Origin: Holophagales bacterium
GTDB taxonomy: Bacteria; Acidobacteriota; Holophagae; Holophagales; Holophagaceae
Direction: 5' to 3'
DNA length: 6,668 bases
NCBI GenBank assembly: GCA_031283145.1
Contig: JAITCJ010000129.1
Span: 1-6,668, forward strand
Made by a program: the position numbers and the translations under genes. A model generated the notes under the pieces. That model did no database searches. It was given only the letters and a program-made list of their open reading frames with translations, and was not told where the DNA came from. Of this stretch, positions 1 to 4,954 are shown one piece after another. Position 1 is the stretch's first letter; every line of letters starts with the position of its first letter.

Positions 1-173
1 TGATACCAATTCGCAATCAAAACCATTGTAATGTATCATCGGTCGTGAAGGAGGGTCTGCGGCGCATCGAGTCCTCGCCAGGCGCGGTGGCGCGGCTGAC
101 GAGGCGGGGCTGGATGGAAACGGCGCTCGGAATCGATGACAGTTAAGTCAACATTGAACGCGAATTGGTATGA
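1..173. repeat. Palindromic repeat with a long loop (copy 1)
   Basis: The left arm at 3-21 (ATACCAATTCGCAATCAAA) pairs with a right arm at 153-171. The outer 12 bases of the arms are perfectly complementary, and about 16 of 19 match over the full arm. The same arm occurs after the permease at 6528-6548 with 19 of 21 bases identical, so this is a repeat family. In that second copy the loop is 10 bases, whereas here the arms are 131 bases apart. Either this copy has been interrupted or it is a longer parental form. It lies just past the 3' end of flgA, and the window begins at its first base, so its left flank cannot be seen. Confidence 0.65.
45..146 (+). other. GC-rich coding-like scrap inside the repeat loop
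   Basis: From about 41 to 140 the sequence is close to 70% G+C by hand count, clearly richer than the genes around it. One plus-strand frame runs from a GTG at 45 to a TAA at 144-146, giving 33 codons of which 27 end in G or C. That is what a piece of a gene from a GC-rich source would look like. The peptide ends in LTRRGWMETALGIDDS, and I do not recognise it. The frame stays open leftward through the repeat arm to the window edge, so the stretch could be the tail of a gene entering from the left, a gene fragment carried by the repeat, or chance. No ribosome binding site supports an independent start. Confidence 0.3.
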
Positions 174-205
174 TTTGGTATAAGGTCTGTTGACGCAGAT
201 TGGTT

Positions 206-916
206 TTACAGGTCAATCCTGTTATTGCTCACGTCAACAAAGGCTTCGCCGAGACCTGTCACCTGGGCTTGCACTATTTTTTTTGAGCCGTCCATCTCAA
301 GGCGGACCCGATCTCCTTTAGCGCCATTGGAGCGCGCCGTCGCGCAGCCTGTGATCTTGAGAGCGCCGTTTTGAAGCGTCACGCGCACTTTGTCCGTGGA
401 GTTAATCAGAGGAATAGTCTCGACGTCCATTTGCGTTAGGAGTTTTCCCACGTTCATGGGCTGGCGCAGACGAGAGTCTTTTGGTAATTCTTTCAGAGCG
501 CCTACCGGCGGAATGCCATCAAAAGCTATGGTTTCAAAATCAGCTTCGGTGATTACGGCTTTCCTTTGCAGCGCATTTTTTGCCTGGTAGAGCGCTCCAG
601 ACCAGGTGCTTTCCAGTTCCACTCGCACGGTCGTTGTTGAGATTCCATCAACGCTGACGCGGAATACGACAAAGAATCGCCCTATTGGTTCCTGTTTGCT
701 CAAGCGATCCGCTTCAAAAGTCAGCTTGCCCGGTTTTAGCGGAGGCAGGGTGGGAGGGCGCGATATTTGTATGGTGTACTGGCCCGGAAAGTTTCTGGCG
801 GCATTTTCGGCGAAGACAAGGGCTTGAGCGCCCAGATGCTCAATAGTCCCTGTCCCTTGCGCCCACAGAGCGGCAGGCAGTATGAGTGATGTCAGGCAGC
901 TATGAAATATTCGCAT
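206..916 (-). CDS. flgA: Flagellar P-ring assembly chaperone FlgA
   Basis: FlgA is a periplasmic protein that assists assembly of the FlgI P-ring around the flagellar rod. The 236-residue product starts with a Sec-type signal peptide: a positive residue, a hydrophobic stretch at about 3-18, and likely cleavage near AQG at 19-21. A variable middle follows, then a SAF-like region at about 110-170 containing the typical 'RKAVITEADFE' segment. The C-terminal beta domain at about 170-230 carries 'GAKGDRVRLEMDGSKKIVQA', which corresponds to the GDxVRVRN...V.A.V signature of the family. Length is normal. The start codon lies six bases after the flgG stop and has no clear Shine-Dalgarno, which suggests translational coupling to flgG. 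It is the last gene of the visible block. flgI and flgH are not present in the window, and a repeat follows the gene. Confidence 0.9.
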   Translation of the reverse strand: MRIFHSCLTSLILPAALWAQGTGTIEHLGAQALVFAENAARNFPGQYTIQISRPPTLPPLKPGKLTFEADRLSKQEPIGRFFVVFRVSVDGISTTTVRVELESTWSGALYQAKNALQRKAVITEADFETIAFDGIPPVGALKELPKDSRLRQPMNVGKLLTQMDVETIPLINSTDKVRVTLQNGALKITGCATARSNGAKGDRVRLEMDGSKKIVQAQVTGLGEAFVDVSNNRIDL

Positions 917-922
917 GGCGGC

Positions 923-1711
923 TTACCGTTTCAGATTGGTAATTACGGACAACATATCGTCAATGGTACGAATGGTCTTGGAGTTGGCTTCATAAGCCCT
1001 TTGTCCCACAATCATATTGACCATTTCGTCCGCTATATCAACGTTGGACATTTCAAGGAAACCCTGAACCACGCCGCCCAGACCATCCGTCCCTGGCTGA
1101 CCTTCAATGGGGTCGCCGGATGCCTGTGTTTGCAGGAGCAGGTTGCCGCCGATATGGTTGAGTCCGGCGGGGTTAATAAAGTTGACCAGGGTTATCTGTC
1201 CAATCTGCTGAGGTAGGGGCTGACCGGGCTGAGTGATACTTACGGTGCCGTCTTCCGCTATAGTGATGCTGGTTGTGTCCTGGGGAATCGCGATTAAAGG
1301 ATTGAGGGCGTAACCGGCTGAATTGACGACAGTTCCGTCCTGATTTATGCTGAACGCGCCATCACGTGTGTAACCAATATTTCCGTCCGGCATAGTCACC
1401 TGGAAAAAACCCTGACCTTTTATCGCCAAATCAAGGTCGCGAGAAGTACTGCGAAAATTGCCCGTTGTAAATTGATGCACCACAGCTTGTAATTTGGCTC
1501 CGTGTCCAAGCTGAATACCGGTTGGGAGCTGGGTATTGGCGGAACTGTTTGTTCCGGCCAGATTTACGGTCTGATACAGCAGATCCTGAAATTCGGCCCG
1601 CGCTTTTTTGAAACCGGAGGTATTGACGTTGGCCAGGTTATTGGAAATAGTGTCCATGTTAAACGCCTGGGCTGTCATCCCGGCTGCCGCGGACCACATT
1701 GCTCTCATCAT
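923..1711 (-). CDS. flgG: Flagellar distal rod protein FlgG
   Basis: FlgG forms the distal rod, the drive shaft that passes through the P and L rings to the hook. The 262-residue protein has the rod/hook-family N-terminal helix with the motif 'ISNNLANVNTSGFKK' at 22-36. The central fold has 'LDLAIKGQGFFQV' at 93-105 followed by 'YTRDGAFSINQDG' at 114-126. The conserved C-terminal helix is 'MSNVDIADEMVNMIVGQRAYEANSK' (221-245), ending in 'MLSVITNL'. These features and the length are typical of FlgG and distinguish it from the FlgF gene upstream. Two ATG codons stand in tandem at 1711 and 1708. The first is preferred because AAAGGAG at 1719-1725 lies seven bases before it. The gap to flgF is 20 bases, so both are almost certainly on one transcript. 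Confidence 0.97.
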   Translation of the reverse strand: MMRAMWSAAAGMTAQAFNMDTISNNLANVNTSGFKKARAEFQDLLYQTVNLAGTNSSANTQLPTGIQLGHGAKLQAVVHQFTTGNFRSTSRDLDLAIKGQGFFQVTMPDGNIGYTRDGAFSINQDGTVVNSAGYALNPLIAIPQDTTSITIAEDGTVSITQPGQPLPQQIGQITLVNFINPAGLNHIGGNLLLQTQASGDPIEGQPGTDGLGGVVQGFLEMSNVDIADEMVNMIVGQRAYEANSKTIRTIDDMLSVITNLKR

Positions 1712-1718
1712 GGCGAAA

Positions 1719-1725
1719 CTCCTTT
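1719..1725 (-). promoter_or_regulatory. Shine-Dalgarno of flgG
   Basis: On the minus strand AAAGGAG sits seven bases upstream of the ATG at 1711, which decides between the two tandem ATG codons. It lies within the short gap between flgF and flgG. Confidence 0.8.
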
Positions 1726-1731
1726 ATTGTT

Positions 1732-2469
1732 TTATTGTGTATTGCCGATATTCAGACTTTTGGCGTCTAAGTCATTGGTCAGTGTGCTGGCTATCTTTTG
1801 GCTCATTTCAAAGAGGCGGTTAAGCCTGATCATTTCGACCATGGCGGTTGGCATGTCAACGCCACTCTGCTCTAAGTAGCCCTGAATTATCCTGCCCCTT
1901 ACCGGAGCCTCCCGCGCGTCGCTCGGATCAAAACGCCCGCCTCCCAGTTGAGTCAATGGCGAAGTATCAGAGTAGGCTTTCAGGTCAAGCTGATCTACAA
2001 AATTGTTGCCTTGATAGATAGTGCCGTCAGAGTGGAACTTTGGTTCCGCGCCGCGTGTATCCAGCATGATTGGGCCATTTTTGCCCAGCACAGCCATGCC
2101 GTCTAAAGTTTCCAGGCGTCCGCTGGCCCCAAGTGTAAAGCGGCCATCCCGTGTGAGCCTTGGGCCTTGCGGGGTTTGAATTGAGAAAAACGCGTTGCCC
2201 TCTATGGCAAAGTCCAAATCGCGCTGCGTGAGTTTTACCGGCGCCTGAGTGAAATCCATGTCTTTTTGCAGGTACACGGTTCCGTCATTGACAAATGGGG
2301 ACAGCGGCAAACCACGCCCTGCGTCTTTAGCCTTGTTGAACACGGTAAAGAAACAGCGCTCGGTTTTAAACCCGACTGTCTGGGTGTTGGCAAGGTTGTT
2401 GGCTACAACGTCCAGTTGATAGGCGCGGGCCTTCAAACTTCCGGCGGCGACATAATAGGCAGGATCCAT
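1732..2469 (-). CDS. flgF: Flagellar proximal rod protein FlgF
   Basis: FlgF is a proximal rod subunit of the flagellar basal body. The 245-residue product has the N-terminal rod motif 'LDVVANNLANTQTVGFKTER' at 19-38. The central segment 'LDFAIEGNAFFSIQT' at 85-99 is followed by 'RLTRDGRFTLGASG' at 104-117. The C-terminal helix contains 'GYLEQSGVDMPTAMVEMI' at 197-214. The order flgF then flgG, and the lack of FlgG-specific features such as its long central insert, support FlgF over FlgG. The reading frame extends upstream to a GTG at 2490. I place the start at the ATG at 2469 because GGGAG lies seven bases before it and the product then begins MDPAYYVAAG, as family members usually do. The gene is cotranscribed with flgG and probably with the upstream small gene. 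Confidence 0.93.
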   Translation of the reverse strand: MDPAYYVAAGSLKARAYQLDVVANNLANTQTVGFKTERCFFTVFNKAKDAGRGLPLSPFVNDGTVYLQKDMDFTQAPVKLTQRDLDFAIEGNAFFSIQTPQGPRLTRDGRFTLGASGRLETLDGMAVLGKNGPIMLDTRGAEPKFHSDGTIYQGNNFVDQLDLKAYSDTSPLTQLGGGRFDPSDAREAPVRGRIIQGYLEQSGVDMPTAMVEMIRLNRLFEMSQKIASTLTNDLDAKSLNIGNTQ

Positions 2470-2476
2470 AGGGCAT

Positions 2477-2481
2477 CTCCC
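2477..2481 (-). promoter_or_regulatory. Shine-Dalgarno that sets the flgF start
   Basis: GGGAG on the minus strand ends seven bases before the ATG at 2469. It would lie inside the coding region if the upstream in-frame GTG at 2490 were the start, so it argues for the shorter protein. Confidence 0.7.
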
Positions 2482-2517
2482 GCCTACCACTATGCTAATG
2501 TCGTGCCAGTTTTTGTA

Positions 2518-3018
2518 TTATGGATCTACTTCAAAGCTTCTCAAAAAATTTGTAAAGCCTGTGTCTGTGGGATCGGAGGTAGCGCCCCGCGCGTGATGGA
2601 GCCGTCCGCGCCTGAGAACGATAATCCCTTTAATAACATTCTCCTTAGACCCCTTGCTGGTGTACTCGAACCCCGGACCCCGCCCCCTGTTCAGTTCAGT
2701 TATTGAGCCAGGATAGCGCCAGGTTATCCATTCCCTTAATGTCCTGAGGATTTCTTCCTGATTGGAGCCTCCCTGGTTTCCGGCGGGTAGCGTGCCGACT
2801 TCCACAGAGCAGGTTTGATCAAACCTGTTGGTGGAAGAGTAAGAAGTATTGAACCACTCGATCTCGCCAAAAGGCGTTGACTCGTTGTAGCGGGCGCTGC
2901 GGGGTGTGCCTGGAAACACGGCTGAATAACCAAGATCCTGCCTGACGACCTTTTGCGGCTCTTCCACGAAACATGCCAGCGCCGGCAGCAGCAACAAAAT
3001 CCATGCGACGCGTTTCAT
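2518..3018 (-). CDS. Small exported, possibly lipidated protein of unknown function
   Basis: The 166-residue product opens with MKR, a hydrophobic core at 4-14 and 'PALAC' at 12-16. The A-L-A just before Cys16 fits signal peptidase I cleavage. The cysteine also allows a lipoprotein, although Pro at -4 and Ala at -3 make the lipobox imperfect. The mature part starts with 'YSAVFPGTP' (31-39), has 'CSVEVGTLP' near 70-78, and ends with 'FTNFLRSFEV' at 155-164. That overall pattern resembles small alpha/beta periplasmic lipoproteins of the PsbP/DUF1795-like type. This is an impression of fold only, so I assign no function. The ATG has a good AAAGGA at 3025-3030, six bases upstream. Its stop is 48 bases before flgF on the same strand, so it is probably the first gene of the flagellar transcript. 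Whether it has a motility role is unknown. Confidence 0.75.
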   Translation of the reverse strand: MKRVAWILLLLPALACFVEEPQKVVRQDLGYSAVFPGTPRSARYNESTPFGEIEWFNTSYSSTNRFDQTCSVEVGTLPAGNQGGSNQEEILRTLREWITWRYPGSITELNRGRGPGFEYTSKGSKENVIKGIIVLRRGRLHHARGATSDPTDTGFTNFLRSFEVDP

Positions 3019-3094
3019 AATCAGTCCTTTCAGAGGGCAATGACAAATGTGGTTGATTTTGGCGCGGAGCTGAAATTTATTTTCCTTAAGTTTG

Positions 3095-3126
3095 GAGCAA
3101 TTTCACTCCTCAGAGTTAAATTGCTC
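3095..3126. other. Two-tier hairpin upstream of the flagellar block
   Basis: GAGCAATTT at 3095-3103 pairs perfectly with AAATTGCTC at 3118-3126. Inside, after one C/T mismatch, ACTC (3105-3108) pairs with GAGT (3113-3116) around a CTCA loop. The total is 13 base pairs in 32 bases. It stands about 75 bases upstream of the small secreted protein gene, in its presumed leader or promoter region. No T-run follows on either strand, so it does not look like a standard intrinsic terminator. It could be an operator, a leader structure or an mRNA-stabilising hairpin. Confidence 0.45.
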
Positions 3127-3132
3127 TAATGC

Positions 3133-3264
3133 GAGGTAATTGTAAACTCCCGTTTTTGCCTGTACCCGTAATGATGTCGTCCGCTCCAGTGTCGCGTCCG
3201 ACTTTATTCAGGCGCAACCAACCAAATCCGTTAAGGTTACAAAACCGAAGTTTTGCAACTGGCT
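3133..3264 (+). repeat. Dispersed repeat C, copy C1
   Basis: This 132-base stretch is repeated in direct orientation at 4811-4928. The two copies are about 83% identical by hand count outside a 14-base gap. The best conserved core is CGTCCGCTCCAGTGTCGCGT (3178-3197). C1 contains 14 extra bases near its right end that make a small fold-back: GTTACAAAAC pairs with GTTTTGCAAC around CGAA. The minus strand is open in both copies, but the differences are mostly amino-acid changing, so this is not treated as a gene. Confidence 0.8.
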
Positions 3265-3274
3265 AATGCGATAT

Positions 3275-3340
3275 TATAGCGGTTCCATATCAAAATTGCG
3301 TTCCGCAAATTTTGATATGGAAGTTTTTGGGACAATTATA
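3275..3340. repeat. Palindromic element D1
   Basis: An 18-base arm at 3283-3300 (TTCCATATCAAAATTGCG) pairs with 3304-3322 around a TTC loop, with a single bulged base. This forms a very stable hairpin. The stretch begins TATAGCGGTTC, very like the TATAGCAGTTC ends of the MITE-like element B, and it finishes at the TATA where element A starts. A degenerate copy of its left half is at 4508-4532, with 22 of 25 bases identical. The sequence therefore looks like a short foldback member of the same repeat group. Confidence 0.6.
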
Positions 3341-3584
3341 GCCAGTCAACTTTAAAATCATCCTGTTTATCCAAGTGGAAGGCACTTCGTTTCAAGGCTG
3401 CGCCTTCGTTACGTGAGCCGCCAACAGGAATGGAGGCAAATCGCCGTTGGCACTAGCGCTGCGAGGCAGCACAGTGACTTTACGGCGCTTGACTCCATTA
3501 AAAGCGGAACGGCAGCGCAGACGAAAGCCACATGGCAACGTACCGTTTTAAAGTTGTTTCACTATACAAGCTAAAATTGCTATA
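3337..3584 (+). mobile_element. MITE-like element, copy A
   Basis: Copy A and copy B (4554-4798, opposite orientation) match over about 230 bases with roughly 16 differences, around 93% identity by hand count. The core of A has inverted ends: TATAG...CAACTTTAAAA on the left and TTTTAAAGTTG...CTATA (to 3566) on the right. A second CTATA at 3580-3584 marks the outer edge, because B has an equivalent extension. There is no transposase frame inside, so it would depend on an enzyme encoded elsewhere. TA-rich ends recall IS630/Tc1-mariner-type MITEs, which is an inference. A conserved internal hairpin (GCTGC-GAG-GCAGC) is present. The outer end overlaps the stop codon of the DUF58 gene. Confidence 0.7.
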
Positions 3585-4485
3585 TTGCTTCAGCCTCCAA
3601 GCGAACCAGCGCTCTCCAGGCGGCAAGATGTCCTGCCGCCTCAATTCGGCCATGTCTGCCAAGTATCGTCAGGACAGTGTCTATTTTTTGCAGCCTTGCC
3701 TGGAGAATAGCGCCGGAGAGCCTTTCCAGCTCGCGCTCAAAATTTCTCCCAGGCTTCCATTCAGTTAAATCAAGTTCCAGCAACAGACCCTTAGGGTGGT
3801 CGCCTTCCATAACTCTGACCCAAGGCTCGCCGCGCTGGGCTGTGCGCTTCCAGTGAATCCGGTTTATTGAGTCGCCGGCAACAAAGGGTCTTGCCCCAAC
3901 AGGACTTGAATAACCTGATTTTGTATCCGGTTCAGAAAAATCCCCCCTATCGCCATCATAGTTTTCGTGTCCGCCCGGATGCGGCGCGATCAAAAGAGTT
4001 GTATCTAAATGAAAGAGTTTGGTTTTTTCCAGAAAGCCAAACGGATAGCTCGTGCGCAATTCTATGTATTTGGGTTGCGCGGGGCCTCTTTTTTCCGGTC
4101 TGACTTGCAAAACGACCGTTGGAGAGCCATCCCCTTTCCCTCCTGGAAAAAAGCTAGGCTCAACACGGCAATTCGGAATTTTTAAACGGACCTCCAAACC
4201 CCTGATTCGACTTGGAGCTTTATCTGACAAGCGTAGTCTAAGCCCCCCCCTCAGCCTCGCGAACAAGCTGCCATCTTCAATGCGCACAGGCTCAATCGCC
4301 TGGAGCGAAGCCCTGCTAACCCACCCCGAAACCAACAGCAGTCCAATCATCAGACCGAAGACCACGTGCAGCAAATTATTATTTGTGTACACCCCCATCA
4401 CGCCAACCATTCCGGTCATGCCCAGATACACGTCACCCAACCGAGTGACGCGAATAGTCAGGCGAGAGCCTTTCCACAAATACAT
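3580..4485 (-). CDS. DUF58-domain membrane protein
   Basis: DUF58 proteins are thought to act with MoxR-type AAA ATPases and von Willebrand/transglutaminase partners in envelope or metal-centre maturation. The exact activity is unknown. The 301-residue product has 'RLTIRVTRLGDVYLG' followed by a hydrophobic hairpin at about 18-58 with the family's 'NNNLLHVVFGLM' segment. A beta-rich region follows, with 'YPFGFLEKTK' at 147-156. The DUF58 hallmark is at 197-228: 'GARPFVAGDSINRIHWKR', ending in 'VRVME'. Length is normal for the short type. There is no Shine-Dalgarno before the ATG. The stop codon lies inside the end of element A, so the last residue or two may have been altered by the insertion. 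No MoxR or transglutaminase gene lies beside it; both flanks are repeats. Assignment to DUF58 is firm, function is not. Confidence 0.88.
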   Translation of the reverse strand: MYLWKGSRLTIRVTRLGDVYLGMTGMVGVMGVYTNNNLLHVVFGLMIGLLLVSGWVSRASLQAIEPVRIEDGSLFARLRGGLRLRLSDKAPSRIRGLEVRLKIPNCRVEPSFFPGGKGDGSPTVVLQVRPEKRGPAQPKYIELRTSYPFGFLEKTKLFHLDTTLLIAPHPGGHENYDGDRGDFSEPDTKSGYSSPVGARPFVAGDSINRIHWKRTAQRGEPWVRVMEGDHPKGLLLELDLTEWKPGRNFERELERLSGAILQARLQKIDTVLTILGRHGRIEAAGHLAAWRALVRLEAEAI

Positions 4486-4491
4486 TGCGAT

Positions 4492-4520
4492 AGATTACTT
4501 TAATTACGGTTCAATATCAA
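4492..4520 (-). promoter_or_regulatory. Possible sigma-70-like promoter for the DUF58 gene
   Basis: On the minus strand TTGATA (4515-4520) and TAATCT (4492-4497) are separated by 17 bases. The -35 matches consensus at five of six positions, the -10 at only three. The -10 ends six bases before the ATG, so transcription would begin at or near the start codon. That would give a leaderless mRNA and agrees with the missing ribosome binding site. The -35 lies within repeat D2. Confidence 0.25.
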
Positions 4521-4553
4521 AATCGCCTTCCGTGATTTGCAAGCAAATACTGG
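4508..4553 (+). repeat. Degenerate element D2
   Basis: GGTTCAATATCAAAATCGCC and the next five bases (4508-4532) match D1 at 3281-3305 at 22 of 25 positions, in the same orientation. The right arm of the palindrome is not preserved. Instead a small fold-back, ATTTGC-AA-GCAAAT, lies at 4535-4548. The element fills most of the space between the DUF58 start and element B. Confidence 0.5.
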
Positions 4554-4798
4554 CATAGCAGTTCAACTACTATAGTGAAACAACTTTAAAACGGTACGTT
4601 GCCATGTGCCTTTCGTCTGCGCTGCCGTTCCGCTTTAATGGAGTCAGGCGCCGTAAGTCTCTGTGCTGCCTAGCAGCGCCAGTGCCAACGGTGATTTGCC
4701 TCCATTCCTGACGGCGGCTCACGTAACGAAAGCGCAGCCTTGAAACGAAGTGCCTCCCATCTGGATAAACAGGATGATTTTAAAGTTGAACTGCTATA
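4554..4798 (-). mobile_element. MITE-like element, copy B (inverted relative to A)
   Basis: This is the reverse complement of copy A with about 16 differences over the 228-base core at 4571-4798. It has perfect 14-base terminal inverted repeats: ATAGCAGTTCAACT at 4555-4568 and its complement at 4784-4797. Just inside the left one is a second end-like sequence (TATAGTGAAACAACTTTAAAA from 4571), as if the end were doubled. It contains no coding frame of note. It lies between the divergent DUF58 and permease genes, and its two edges are 69 and 156 bases from their start codons, so it could carry control signals for either. Confidence 0.7.
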
Positions 4799-4800
4799 TT
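4792..4800 (+). promoter_or_regulatory. Possible extended -10 promoter made by the element B end
   Basis: TGCTATATT fits an extended -10 box (TGnTATAAT with one mismatch). It is formed by the right tip of element B plus two flanking bases and points toward the permease. There is no good -35, and the box is about 155 bases from the start codon, so the call is weak. Confidence 0.2.
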
Positions 4801-4810
4801 TGGTATTGAA

Positions 4811-4928
4811 GAGGTAATTGCAAAAAACCGTTTCTGTCTGCGCCCGTAATGATGCCGTCCGCTCCAGTGTCGCGTCCGGCTTCATTCTGGCACAGCCTAT
4901 CAACTCCGTTGAAGTTGCAAAACTGGCT
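4811..4928 (+). repeat. Dispersed repeat C, copy C2
   Basis: This is a direct copy of 3133-3264, lacking the 14-base fold-back insertion of C1. It ends 26 bases before the permease start, so the permease leader is largely made of repeat. With C1 it brackets elements A and B and the DUF58 gene as direct repeats about 1.68 kb apart. Confidence 0.8.
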
Positions 4929-4954
4929 CTGAAGTCAAAAGAACGGACTCAATC

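Noticed and set aside
902..1879. Plus-strand open frames opposite flgA, flgG and flgF
   Set aside because: They are antisense shadows of clearly recognised flagellar genes.
3095..3118. Possible sigma-54 promoter (GAGG...TTGCT, minus strand) before the flagellar block
   Set aside because: The GG and GC are one base too close and the -24 half does not match TGGCAC.
3128..3264. Minus-strand open frame in repeat C, with shared peptide pieces such as GRDTGAD and LQLP in both copies
   Set aside because: There is no start codon or ribosome binding site. Most of the differences between the two copies change amino acids, so there is no sign of selection for a protein.
3337..4798. Inverted repeats A and B read as the ends of a composite transposon with its own transposase
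   Set aside because: The only gene between them encodes a DUF58 protein. No transposase or recombinase frame is present, so autonomous transposition is not supported.
3133..4928. Repeats considered as a CRISPR array
   Set aside because: They are few, long, unevenly spaced and partly inverted, with no regular short repeat-spacer pattern.
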